Assembly: GCA_019113395.1 (NCBI GenBank)
Contig: DXHL01000016.1
Coordinates: forward strand, 1 to 41,942
Direction of reading: 5' to 3'
DNA length: 41,942 nt
DNA from: Candidatus Rikenella faecigallinarum
GTDB taxonomy: Bacteria; Bacteroidota; Bacteroidia; Bacteroidales; Rikenellaceae
The notes below the pieces were generated by a model. It saw nothing but the letters and a program-made list of their open reading frames with translations. It was not told the DNA's origin and searched no databases. Shown here one piece after another: positions 1 to 7,538 of this stretch; positions within the stretch are counted from its first letter, which is position 1; each line of letters begins with the position of its first letter. The position numbers and the translations under genes were made by a program.

Positions 1-80
1 TGAGTGTAAGTAAAATTATAATTGTCAATCACTTGCCTACCCACAACGTTCTTTTCATAGTGAACCGCGAAGAGCACGTC
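1..80 (-). other. Possible 5' end of an unidentified minus-strand gene at the left edge
   Basis: A minus-strand frame is open from about base 80 to the window edge. It contains in-frame GTG codons (for example at 32-30) but no ATG. It lies downstream of a good minus-strand -7 box at 133-140, so a divergent gene may begin here. Too little is visible to name a product, and the true start could be GTG or lie outside the window. Confidence 0.2.
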
Positions 81-132
81 TTCCCCGTTTCTCCGGTTTG
101 TGCAAAACCTTCGTTGTTTCGGACAAGCGGCG

Positions 133-140
133 CAAAGGTA
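133..140 (-). promoter_or_regulatory. Minus-strand -7 box (TACCTTTG)
   Basis: The reverse complement of 133-140 is TACCTTTG, a perfect match to the Bacteroidota TAnnTTTG -7 consensus. It points left, away from coaD, and suggests a divergent transcript leaving the window. The coaD -7 box starts only 10 bp away on the other strand. Confidence 0.45.
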
Positions 141-149
141 CAAAATGTT

Positions 150-157
150 TATCTTTA
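150..157 (+). promoter_or_regulatory. coaD -7 box (TATCTTTA)
   Basis: TATCTTTA matches TAnnTTTG at seven of eight positions and lies 23 bp before the chosen coaD start at 181. No clear -33 TTG is visible. Confidence 0.4.
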
Positions 158-180
158 TGCCAAGTTTCACCCACGCGATT

Positions 181-651
181 ATGGAAAAAAAAGCCCTCTT
201 TGCCGGTTCGTTCGACCCCTTCACCGCCGGACATGAAAATATCGTGCGCCGCGCCTTGCGGCTCTTCGACCACGTCCTCGTCGGCGTGGGGTACAACATC
301 AAGAAACAGGGTTTCCTCACCACGGACAATCGGGTTCGCCTGATTCAGGATGTCTTCCGCAACGAACCCCGCGTCAGCGTCGAAGCCTACGAAGGTCTCA
401 CCACCGATTTTTGCCGCCAACGAGGGATTCATATCCTGGTACGGGGCCTGCGCTCGGTGGATGACTTCGAGAGCGACCGCACCATCGATGCCGTCAATAA
501 ACGGCTCGATGCCGGCATCGAAACCTGCTACCTGCTGACCGACCCCAACCTCGGAGTGATTTCCTCCTCGGTGGTCAAGGAGTTGTATGCACACAAGGCC
601 GACACCGCTCTTTTCATGCCACAAGGGATTGACCTCACGAAATACCTCTAA
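181..651 (+). CDS. coaD: Phosphopantetheine adenylyltransferase
   Basis: This cytosolic nucleotidyltransferase transfers AMP from ATP to 4'-phosphopantetheine, the penultimate step of coenzyme A synthesis. The protein is 156 residues, normal for bacterial CoaD. The N-terminus carries the family signature GSFDPFTAGH (residues 9-18), in which the TAGH part corresponds to the T/HxGH ATP-binding motif. A second conserved stretch, VRGLRSVDDFESD, follows near residue 88, and the C-terminal half has ISSSVVKEL. The ATG at 181 was chosen because homologous sequence starts right there; the frame is open further upstream to 100, but that part has no family similarity and would overlap the promoter box. 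It appears monocistronic, since a new promoter precedes the next gene. Confidence 0.96.
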   Translation: MEKKALFAGSFDPFTAGHENIVRRALRLFDHVLVGVGYNIKKQGFLTTDNRVRLIQDVFRNEPRVSVEAYEGLTTDFCRQRGIHILVRGLRSVDDFESDRTIDAVNKRLDAGIETCYLLTDPNLGVISSSVVKELYAHKADTALFMPQGIDLTKYL

Positions 652-739
652 TCGCAGCGCACCAAAGGCATAACCTCAGGCAGAAATTACACGGAATTTC
701 ACAAACCCGTTCAAAATTCAACAACCACCCCATTCCTTG

Positions 740-771
740 TTGGCCGCTGTGGTTCGAAATTCGTACCTTTG
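740..771 (+). promoter_or_regulatory. Promoter of nfnA-nfnB
   Basis: TTG at 740-742 is followed after 21 bp by TACCTTTG at 764-771, a good match to the Bacteroidota -33/-7 pattern. The nfnA ATG is 54 bp downstream, leaving a leader of about 50 nucleotides. Confidence 0.55.
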
Positions 772-825
772 TCACTCCGTGTCGGAAAAATTCCCACACC
801 CGCCAAAGAAAACAGACTGTTAGTT

Positions 826-1704
826 ATGTATAAGATTCTGAAAAAGAAACAACTGGCACCGGCCATCTACCTGATGGAGGTCGAAGCACCGCGCGTGGCA
901 CACGCCGCACAACCGGGTCAGTTTCTGATTGTGATTGTCGATGAGAAGGGCGAACGTATCCCGCTGACCATCTGCGACTACGACGCCGGGAAAGGCACCG
1001 TCACGATTGTCATTCAGGCCATTGGCGCTTCGACCATGCGCATCGTGGAGCTGGAGGAGGGCGACAGTTTTGCCGATTTTGTGGGCCCACTGGGACACCC
1101 TTCGGAATTTATCCACTACAGCCCCGAGAAACTGGCCTCAACGCGTTTTCTCTTCGTAGCCGGTGGGCTGGGTGCCGCTCCGGTCTATCCGCAGGTGAAG
1201 TGGCTCGCCGAACACGGCGTGCAGGCCGATGTAATTATCGGAGCCAAGAATGCGGGGCTGGTTCTGCTCGAAGAGGAGTTCCGCACCCTGACCCCCCACG
1301 TGCACATTGCTACGGACGACGGTTCGAAAGGATACAAAGGGCTGGTCACCAACCTGCTGAAAGAGCTGGTGGAAAACGAAGGGAAACAGTTTGACCTGGT
1401 GGTGGCCATCGGGCCGATGATAATGATGAAATTCGTCGCGCTGACCACCCGTGAGCTGAACATCCCGACCATTGTGAGCCTGAACACCCTGATGGTGGAC
1501 GGCACGGGAATGTGCGGTGCGTGTCGGGTGACGGTGGGGGGCAAGACCCGCTTTGCGTGCGTCGAGGGGCCCGAGTTCGACGGCCATCAGGTCGATTTCG
1601 ACGAGGCGATGCGCCGCCAGGGGATGTACCGCACCATTGAGGAGCGCAAGCGGGCCATCGAGGCGGAACGTGCCGCAGGACACAAGTGCAACATCGGTCT
1701 GTAA
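826..1704 (+). CDS. nfnA: NfnA-like FAD/NAD-binding reductase subunit (sulfide/dihydroorotate dehydrogenase-like)
   Basis: This 292-residue protein has the ferredoxin-NADP reductase fold seen in the small subunit of NADH-dependent reduced ferredoxin:NADP oxidoreductase and in PyrK-like proteins. An FAD-binding barrel comes first (QPGQFLIV, then RIPLTI), followed by a nucleotide-binding half (FVAGGLGAAPVYPQ). The C-terminus has the [2Fe-2S] motif D-x4-C-x2-C-x11-C around VDGTGMCGACRV and FACVEGPE. An aspartate plus three cysteines is the ligand set known for NfnA. The ATG at 826 starts directly at the conserved YKI(L) segment. The partner nfnB follows 116 bp downstream on the same strand. Together they are expected to couple NADH, NADPH and ferredoxin pools by flavin-based bifurcation; whether this pair bifurcates is inferred from homology. 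Confidence 0.9.
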   Translation: MYKILKKKQLAPAIYLMEVEAPRVAHAAQPGQFLIVIVDEKGERIPLTICDYDAGKGTVTIVIQAIGASTMRIVELEEGDSFADFVGPLGHPSEFIHYSPEKLASTRFLFVAGGLGAAPVYPQVKWLAEHGVQADVIIGAKNAGLVLLEEEFRTLTPHVHIATDDGSKGYKGLVTNLLKELVENEGKQFDLVVAIGPMIMMKFVALTTRELNIPTIVSLNTLMVDGTGMCGACRVTVGGKTRFACVEGPEFDGHQVDFDEAMRRQGMYRTIEERKRAIEAERAAGHKCNIGL

Positions 1705-1820
1705 GTTCCCCGAGGGCGGCAAACGACCGAAGAGACACAAACCAGAATAACGCATACCGGGGGGGTAACGGTCTCCATACCACGGATGCGTTCCATACTA
1801 TACATCAAGAAAAATTCGAT

Positions 1821-3209
1821 ATGGCAAACAAGATACCCCGCGTTCCTGCGCGGGAACAGGACCCGGCAGTACGGGCCACCAATTTCGAGGAGGTTTGTTA
1901 CGGCTACAATCTGGAAGAGGCCCAACTGGAGGCTTCACGTTGTTTGGGGTGCAAAAAGCCCCGTTGCGCGGAGGCTTGTCCGGTGTCGGTACAGATACCG
2001 GCCTTCATCCATGCCCTGACCGAAGGCGACGTGGCGGCTGCGGCACGGATTATTGCACAGGATTCGCTGTTGCCGTCGGTGTGCGGACGGGTGTGTCCGC
2101 AGGAAAACCAGTGCGAAGGCTCCTGCATTTTGGGTGTCAAGGGCGAACCGGTCTCCATCGGTCAGTTGGAGCGTTTTGTCGGTGACTGGGGACGGGAGCA
2201 GGGCCTGACATTGGCCGAGCCTGCTCCGCACAATGGTCATCGGGTGGCTGTCGTCGGGTCAGGTCCTGCGGGTTTGGCCTGCGCGGCCGATCTGGCCAAG
2301 CTGGGTTACGAGGTGACGATTTTCGAGGTGCTGCATCGCGCCGGCGGGGTGCTGCAGTACGGGATTCCGGAGTTCCGTCTGCCGAAAAAGGCGGTGGTTG
2401 AGCCCGAAGTGGAGAATGTCCGCCGTCTGGGCGTGAAGATTGAGACCGACGTGGTGGTAGGTCGGACAGTGACCATCGACCAGCTGCTGGACGAGGAGGG
2501 TTTCGAGGCGGTATTCATCGGGTCGGGAGCCGGCCTGCCGCGCTTTATGGGGATTCCCGGCGAGAACCTCAACGGTGTCGTCTCCGCCAACGAGTTCCTC
2601 ACCCGCACCAACCTGATGCACGCCTACGACGAAGCCTACGACACCCCTATCTATACGGGCGACCGCGTGGTGGTGGTCGGCGGGGGTAACGTGGCCATGG
2701 ATGCCGTGCGTACCGCACGACGATTGGGCGCCGAGGCCTCCATCGTCTACCGCCGCTCCGAGGCCGAGCTGCCCGCCCGACGCGAAGAGGTACACCACGC
2801 CAAAGCCGAAGGCATCGACTTCCGGATGCTCACCAACCCCGTCGAAATCCTCGGCGACGACCGCGGATGGGTCACGGGCATCCGCTGCATCCGCATGGAA
2901 CTGGGCGAGCCTGACGAGTCGGGACGACGCTCGCCCGTTGAAATCCCGGGCTCGGAGTTCGACATCCCGTGCGATGTGGTCATTATGGCACTGGGCACAT
3001 CGCCCAACCCGCTGATTGCCGCCACAACCCCGGGACTGGAGACCAACCGTCGGGGATGCCTGACGGCTACGGCAGAGGGGGCAACGACCCGCGAAGGGGT
3101 CTTTGCCGGAGGCGATGCCGTGACGGGTGCTGCCACGGTTATTCTGGCCATGGGAGCAGGTCGAAAGGCCGCTGCGGCTATCGATGCGTACGTGAAAGGG
3201 AAGGCATAG
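1821..3209 (+). CDS. nfnB: NfnB/GltD-like NADPH-dependent oxidoreductase subunit (annotated gltA in many genomes)
   Basis: This 462-residue flavoprotein belongs to the glutamate synthase small-subunit family. The N-terminal third has cysteine motifs for two [4Fe-4S] clusters (CLGCKKPRCAEACP and CGRVCPQENQCEGSC). An FAD-binding GSGPAGLACA segment and an NADPH-binding VVVGGGNVAMDAVRTARR segment follow, and the C-terminus has the usual GVFAGGDAVTGAATVILAMGAG flavin contact. The ATG at 1821 gives the normal family length; the longer upstream frame runs back into nfnA. No large glutamate synthase subunit is nearby, and the neighbour is NfnA. A role as the large subunit of an Nfn transhydrogenase is therefore more likely than glutamate synthesis. 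The gene ends 24 bp before a strong terminator. Confidence 0.9.
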   Translation: MANKIPRVPAREQDPAVRATNFEEVCYGYNLEEAQLEASRCLGCKKPRCAEACPVSVQIPAFIHALTEGDVAAAARIIAQDSLLPSVCGRVCPQENQCEGSCILGVKGEPVSIGQLERFVGDWGREQGLTLAEPAPHNGHRVAVVGSGPAGLACAADLAKLGYEVTIFEVLHRAGGVLQYGIPEFRLPKKAVVEPEVENVRRLGVKIETDVVVGRTVTIDQLLDEEGFEAVFIGSGAGLPRFMGIPGENLNGVVSANEFLTRTNLMHAYDEAYDTPIYTGDRVVVVGGGNVAMDAVRTARRLGAEASIVYRRSEAELPARREEVHHAKAEGIDFRMLTNPVEILGDDRGWVTGIRCIRMELGEPDESGRRSPVEIPGSEFDIPCDVVIMALGTSPNPLIAATTPGLETNRRGCLTATAEGATTREGVFAGGDAVTGAATVILAMGAGRKAAAAIDAYVKGKA

Positions 3210-3232
3210 CCTTTCTCAATCCTCTATAAAAG

Positions 3233-3276
3233 AGTGGGGGCGGTCAATCATACGATTGACCGCCCCCACTGTTTTT
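3233..3276. terminator. Bidirectional terminator between nfnB and the WG-repeat kinase
   Basis: A perfect 17-bp inverted repeat (3233-3249 with 3254-3270) has a 4-base loop. It is followed by GTTTTT on the plus strand and preceded by an A-rich run that gives a U-rich tail in the other direction. It serves the convergent ends of nfnB and the kinase gene. It lies 25 bp beyond the kinase stop at 3296 but 162 bp beyond the premature stop at 3433, which supports the longer kinase gene as the ancestral form. Confidence 0.85.
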
Positions 3277-3295
3277 ATACCCAACATCCGCCCCC

Positions 3296-3454
3296 TCAAA
3301 AAATCCACTCCTGCCCCACCCCGTCACGCTCCACATAAGCCCGTCCGTCACGCCGCGACTGCGCATAGTCAAACTGCGGCTCCACCACATATCTCCCCCG
3401 TCGGTCGATGTAGCCGTACAGCCCGTCCACCATCACACACGCCACCCCCTCGCG
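3296..3454 (-). pseudogene. Detached 3' end of the WG-repeat kinase (after a one-base deletion)
   Basis: The minus-strand frame ending at 3296-3298 encodes 52 residues beginning REGVACVMVDGLYGYIDRRG. This is a clear continuation of the WG repeats of the upstream gene, in the other reading frame. Inserting one pyrimidine between 3454 and 3455 would join the two frames as ...DFAQGF-REGVACV... and give a protein of about 505 residues. Either the gene is freshly broken or the assembly lost a base next to the G-run at 3445-3449. Confidence 0.75.
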
Positions 3455-4812
3455 AACCCCTGCGCAAAATCGTATCGGGCCGCAATCACCATCTGCCCGT
3501 CCATCCCCACATAGCCATACCGTACGCCCCGCCGCACCAGCCCGCGCCCCTCGGCCATCGGCCACGCGTCGTCGAAGCGTGGCCGTGACAAAAGTCGAAA
3601 GTCCCGCCCCACATAACTCCACCGCCCACCGACCGACACCGGTGCCACTCCTTCCGAGAAGTCGCCGCAATCGTCATATTGCGGTTCACAGAGCCACTCT
3701 CCATGCGTTCCGACAAATCCCCACAGTCCGTTCAGGCACACAGCTGCCACCCCTTCCGAGAACTCCCTGGCCCTGTCGTAACAACACGGCACCACACATG
3801 CTCCATCCGCCGTCACAAACCCGTACCGTCCCTCCTGCCGCACCAGCCGCAGCCCCTCGGCTCCAGCCTCCCCCACATAACCATACGCCTCCAGCCGAGC
3901 CGCAGTCTGCTCTGCGTCGGACAGATGCCGCCGCAGCGCCTCCCGCAACGCGGGCAGCTCCTCGTCCCCCGAGCCCAACATCGCATAAAGCGGGTCTGCA
4001 GCCAACGGGGTATCAGCCAGCCACTGATGGGCAGGACACGCTCCCGAAGCCAACAGCGCCGGGTCAAATAACAGCGTTGTCCCCTCCCCGTACTGTTCGT
4101 ACAGTTCCGGCCACTGTGCCACCGCCCGCAGCCCCAGGCTCATCAGCGCTATCGAAAAGTCATCGATATGCTTTCCGAAGGTTCCTTCCGTCCGACCCGG
4201 GTGACGGAACCCGACCGTTCCTACCTCCCGCGCCCGCTCACCGGCCATCTCGGGGAGATACAATCCGTCGTAATCGACCAGCACCAGCGTGCCATCCCCC
4301 CGCACCATCACATTATCGGGTTTCAGGTCCCCGTGCGCAAAAGGCTGTTCCAGCAGCCACAACGCCATGCGGTCAAACGCCTCGGCCACTCCCGCCAACC
4401 GTTCCCTGTCCCGTGCGACGGTTGCTTCGGCGAGCACCTCGGTCAGCGACCGACCCTCGACCCACTCCATCAACACCGCCGACTGCTGCATCACCCGGTC
4501 ATCCTCGCCGAAAACGGTCATCTCCTCCTCCAGCCATCGAAACGGGACCACATAAGAGGCACCCCTCTCCCAACACGGAGCCAGCGCCCGCTCCATGCGT
4601 CGATAGGCCTCGGCCCGACCGGGCTGGTGACGCGTAAAACACTTCAAGGCATAGGGCACCCCCTCGACCCGCACCCGAAACACCACCCCGAACGAACCCG
4701 ATGAGTATTCGAGCGGGTCAGAAGCAACGAGCCCCGAGAGGCTGCGAAAGAGTCCCTCGGGGTTCAAAATGGTTTCGGCATACCGCAGTGCCGTAGGATA
4801 TTGCATAACCAT
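3433..4812 (-). CDS. Ser/Thr protein kinase with C-terminal WG repeats, 3' end frameshifted
   Basis: The first 260 residues are a eukaryotic-type kinase domain. They have a glycine loop (SSGSFGVVFRV), a lysine in ALKCF, a catalytic loop HGDLKPDN and a DYDG metal-binding motif in place of DFG. After a linker come WG repeats from about residue 320, for example GRYGFVTADGACVVP, GLWGFVGTHGEWLCEP and VRYGYVGMDGQMVIAARYDFA. No signal peptide or transmembrane segment is visible, so it is probably cytosolic. The intact catalytic residues suggest an active kinase; its substrate is unknown. The frame stops after ARGWRV at 3433, but the repeats continue in another frame to 3296. It follows the aminotransferase gene by 58 bp on the same strand and may be cotranscribed. 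An alternative start is the ATG two codons downstream. Confidence 0.85.
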   Translation of the reverse strand: MVMQYPTALRYAETILNPEGLFRSLSGLVASDPLEYSSGSFGVVFRVRVEGVPYALKCFTRHQPGRAEAYRRMERALAPCWERGASYVVPFRWLEEEMTVFGEDDRVMQQSAVLMEWVEGRSLTEVLAEATVARDRERLAGVAEAFDRMALWLLEQPFAHGDLKPDNVMVRGDGTLVLVDYDGLYLPEMAGERAREVGTVGFRHPGRTEGTFGKHIDDFSIALMSLGLRAVAQWPELYEQYGEGTTLLFDPALLASGACPAHQWLADTPLAADPLYAMLGSGDEELPALREALRRHLSDAEQTAARLEAYGYVGEAGAEGLRLVRQEGRYGFVTADGACVVPCCYDRAREFSEGVAAVCLNGLWGFVGTHGEWLCEPQYDDCGDFSEGVAPVSVGGRWSYVGRDFRLLSRPRFDDAWPMAEGRGLVRRGVRYGYVGMDGQMVIAARYDFAQGFARGWRV

Positions 4813-4870
4813 AAAAATGCTCGGGGCAGAAACAAGAGCCTCACGCCCTCTTCACTCTACCGATGGCTGA

Positions 4871-6070
4871 TTAAACGGTTCGTCCCGGATAAGCCTTCAG
4901 AGCCATCTCCAACGTCTCCATCGCCGCCCGCAAATCGTCGATATTCAGGACATAGGCCAGCCGCACCTGATTGCGTCCGCTCTCGGGTTGCGCATAGAAA
5001 CCCGATGCCGGAGCCACCATGACGGTTCGGCCCTTGTATTCAAAGTGTTCGAGCATCCACTGGGCAAAACGGTCGGCATCGTCGACGGGCAGTTGCGCAA
5101 TGGCATAAAAAGCTCCCCGCGGCATCGGACAACGCACCCCTTCCATTCGGTTCAAGGCACCAATCATATAGTCCCGCCGCGCCTGATACTCGTCATGTAC
5201 GGCCGTAAAATAGCTTTGCGGGGTATGCAGAGCCGCTTCAGCCGCCCTCTGCCCCACATACGGCGCACAGAGGCGCGCCTGTCCCATCCGCAGTGCCGCA
5301 TCAATTACCTCGCGGTTTCGGCTCACCAGCGCTCCCACCCGAGCCCCGCACATACTGAACCGTTTGGAGATGGAGTCCATCATAATCACATACTCGTCCA
5401 TCCCGTCCAATGCCAACACCGAATGGTGTTTCGCTCCGTTGTAACAGAAGTCGCTGTAGACCTCGTCAGCCATCAGGAAGAGGTCGTGTTTGCGCACCAT
5501 ATCGCGCAGTTGGAGAATTTCGGCCTCGCTGTAAAGGTATCCGGTCGGGTTATTCGGATTGCATATCAGAATCGCACGGGTGCGGTCGGTTATCAGTTGT
5601 TCGAAATCGGCAATGGGCGGCAGTGCAAAATCGTTCTCAATCCACGACCGCACGGGCACAATCTCCACCCCTGCTTCGGCCGCAAAACCGTTGTAGTTGG
5701 CGTAGTAGGGTTCCGGGACGATAATCTGGTCACCCCGGTCACACACTGCCATCATAGCCATCACTATCGCCTCCGAGCCACCGGTCGTCACGATAATCTC
5801 CTCGGCCGTCACGGACAATCCCCGCCGGGTATAAAACTGTGCCAACGCCTCTCGATAGCTCTCGATTCCCGCCGAATGGGTGTAGGCAATAGTCCGCACA
5901 TCGGTGGCCCGAATAGCCGCCAGAGCCTCGTCGGGCGTCGGAATATCAGGCTGCCCGATGTTCAAATGGTAGACATGTACCCCGCGACGTTTGGCCTCCT
6001 CGGCATAGGGGACCAATTTACGGATGGGAGAGGCCGGCATTTTCTGCCCGACCTGCGAAATCTTCGGCAT
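4871..6070 (-). CDS. Class I/II pyridoxal-phosphate aminotransferase (aspartate aminotransferase type)
   Basis: This 399-residue fold-type I aminotransferase has NIGQPDIPTP near the N-terminus. TTGGSEAI provides the phosphate-binding turn and ICNPNNPTGYLYS the Asn-Pro motif. ADEVYSDF supplies the cofactor-ring aspartate, and SISKRFSMCGARVG holds the Schiff-base lysine. A C-terminal arginine in NQVRLAYV should bind the substrate carboxylate. It likely moves amino groups between an amino acid such as aspartate and 2-oxoglutarate; the exact substrate cannot be read from sequence. The ATG at 6070 gives MPKISQVGQKMP, the usual start; the frame extends nine codons further but into the promoter leader. 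A -7 box lies 24 bp upstream. Confidence 0.9.
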   Translation of the reverse strand: MPKISQVGQKMPASPIRKLVPYAEEAKRRGVHVYHLNIGQPDIPTPDEALAAIRATDVRTIAYTHSAGIESYREALAQFYTRRGLSVTAEEIIVTTGGSEAIVMAMMAVCDRGDQIIVPEPYYANYNGFAAEAGVEIVPVRSWIENDFALPPIADFEQLITDRTRAILICNPNNPTGYLYSEAEILQLRDMVRKHDLFLMADEVYSDFCYNGAKHHSVLALDGMDEYVIMMDSISKRFSMCGARVGALVSRNREVIDAALRMGQARLCAPYVGQRAAEAALHTPQSYFTAVHDEYQARRDYMIGALNRMEGVRCPMPRGAFYAIAQLPVDDADRFAQWMLEHFEYKGRTVMVAPASGFYAQPESGRNQVRLAYVLNIDDLRAAMETLEMALKAYPGRTV

Positions 6071-6094
6071 ATGGTCAGTTTTTTTACAGCTAAA

Positions 6095-6102
6095 CAAAGG
6101 TA
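6095..6102 (-). promoter_or_regulatory. -7 box of the aminotransferase gene (TACCTTTG)
   Basis: The reverse complement of 6095-6102 is a perfect TAnnTTTG match, 24 bp upstream of the ATG at 6070 on the minus strand. Confidence 0.55.
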
Positions 6103-6242
6103 ATATTTTTTGTCGTCATCGAATACGAAAAATAAGCACCCCGCCCCCTTCTGCATACCGTACCTCATTCTCCCTGCCGTTCCAACCGCTCATTTCATCA
6201 TCCCGACCCGCTCCTCCCTCAAAAAATCCCGTTGAAAACCGC

Positions 6243-6250
6243 TATCTTTG
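6243..6250 (+). promoter_or_regulatory. -7 box of mnmA (TATCTTTG)
   Basis: TATCTTTG at 6243-6250 is a perfect TAnnTTTG match. The transcript should start around 6255, giving a leader of about 60 nucleotides before mnmA. That leader holds a four-codon mini-ORF and a hairpin. Confidence 0.55.
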
Positions 6251-6257
6251 TTCCGCC

Positions 6258-6280
6258 ATGCCTCCAGCCTAATAGGCTGG
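6258..6280 (+). promoter_or_regulatory. Mini-ORF and hairpin in the mnmA leader
   Basis: ATG at 6258 opens a four-residue frame, MPPA, closed by TAA at 6270-6272. Overlapping it is a perfect 7-bp hairpin, CCAGCCT (6264-6270) pairing with AGGCTGG (6274-6280) around a three-base loop. The stop codon sits in the loop. A translating ribosome would melt the hairpin, so this could be an attenuator, but it could also be chance. Confidence 0.3.
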
Positions 6281-6315
6281 CTGTACCTCTGGCTTTGACA
6301 ACTCTTCTATTCCCT

Positions 6316-7518
6316 ATGGCACAACACACTCCGAAAGATAAAAAACGCGTCGTGGTAGGCCTCTCGGGCGGCGTGGACTCCAGCGTAGCCGCATGGCTCC
6401 TCAAAGAACAGGGCTACGAGGTGGTGGGCATGTTCATGCGCAACTGGCACGACACCACTGGGACACTGGCCGGCGACTGCCCGTGGTACGACGACCGTGT
6501 TTTTGCCGAACTGGTTGCCAAGAAACTGGACATTGAATTCCACTTTATCGACCTGAGCGGTCCCTATCGCCAACGGGTGGTAGACTATATGTTTGCCGAG
6601 TACGGCCGGGGACGCACGCCGAACCCTGATGTGTTGTGCAATCGTGAAATCAAGTTCGATGCCTTTCTGAAAGCGGCTCTGGAATTAGGGGCCGACTATG
6701 TGGCTACGGGCCACTACTGCAAAACGGACACAACGGTTAGTCCGGTGGACGGAGAGACTTACCATCGACTGTTGGCGGGCAACGATTCGAACAAGGACCA
6801 GAGCTATTTTTTGTGCCAGTTGAATCAGGAGCAGTTGTCCAAGGCTCTGTTTCCCATCGGGCATCTCGAAAAGCCCGAGGTACGGCGCATTGCTGCCGAG
6901 CAGGGACTGGCCACGGCCGAGCGTAAGGATTCCCAAGGGATTTGTTTTGTCGGGAAGGTCGATTTGCCGGTTTTCCTGCAACAGAAGCTGGCAGCTCGCC
7001 CCAGCGGAAAGATTATCGAGATTCCTGCCGACTGGCAGGGCTATGCCGACCCGTCGCACGACCCCTATCTTCCCTACCGCTACGCGCCCACGGACGGGAC
7101 CTGTGTCGGCGAGCACAACGGCGCCCATTTCTACACCATCGGCCAACGCAAAGGGCTCCACGTGGGAGGGAAACCCGAGCCGCTTTTCGTTATCGCTACC
7201 GATGTGGAGCAGAATATCGTCTACGTCGGCATGGGCGACCGTCACCCGGGCCTCTACCGCCGAGGATTGCGGATACGTCCCGACGAGATGCACTGGATAC
7301 GCCCCGACCTCCGCATGACACCCGAATCGGAAACTCGGGAATACCGCGTCCGTATCCGTTACCGCCAGCCGTTGCAAGATGCCACGCTGCATGTGGATAA
7401 GGAGGGCTGGGGCGTGCTGGATTTTGCGGAGCCGCAACGCGGAGTTACGGCAGGCCAGTTTGCCGCGTGGTACACGAACGATGGGGAGTTGGTCGGCTCG
7501 GGGGTTATTGACGCATAG
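6316..7518 (+). CDS. mnmA: tRNA-specific 2-thiouridylase
   Basis: MnmA activates U34 of tRNA Lys, Glu and Gln with ATP and inserts sulfur to give 2-thiouridine. The 400-residue protein has the PP-loop SGGVDSS near residue 18 and the conserved [12 protein letters not shown] with the catalytic Cys108. The second catalytic cysteine is Cys210 in GICFVG. The central KDQSYFL motif and the C-terminal barrel ([11 protein letters not shown] and later QRGVTAGQ) match the family. The ATG at 6316 is preferred; the frame is open upstream to 6232, but that part overlaps the promoter box. It converges with lepA, leaving only 20 bp between the stops and no visible terminator. Confidence 0.95.
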   Translation: MAQHTPKDKKRVVVGLSGGVDSSVAAWLLKEQGYEVVGMFMRNWHDTTGTLAGDCPWYDDRVFAELVAKKLDIEFHFIDLSGPYRQRVVDYMFAEYGRGRTPNPDVLCNREIKFDAFLKAALELGADYVATGHYCKTDTTVSPVDGETYHRLLAGNDSNKDQSYFLCQLNQEQLSKALFPIGHLEKPEVRRIAAEQGLATAERKDSQGICFVGKVDLPVFLQQKLAARPSGKIIEIPADWQGYADPSHDPYLPYRYAPTDGTCVGEHNGAHFYTIGQRKGLHVGGKPEPLFVIATDVEQNIVYVGMGDRHPGLYRRGLRIRPDEMHWIRPDLRMTPESETREYRVRIRYRQPLQDATLHVDKEGWGVLDFAEPQRGVTAGQFAAWYTNDGELVGSGVIDA

Positions 7519-7538
7519 CCGAGACCGCACAAAGAGCC

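Noticed and set aside
1821-3209. nfnB as the glutamate synthase small subunit
   Set aside because: No large GltB subunit is nearby and the partner gene is NfnA-like; the glutamate synthase name is only family history.
3579-4637. A 352-codon plus-strand Pro-rich frame opposite the kinase gene
   Set aside because: Low-complexity shadow; the minus strand holds all kinase motifs.
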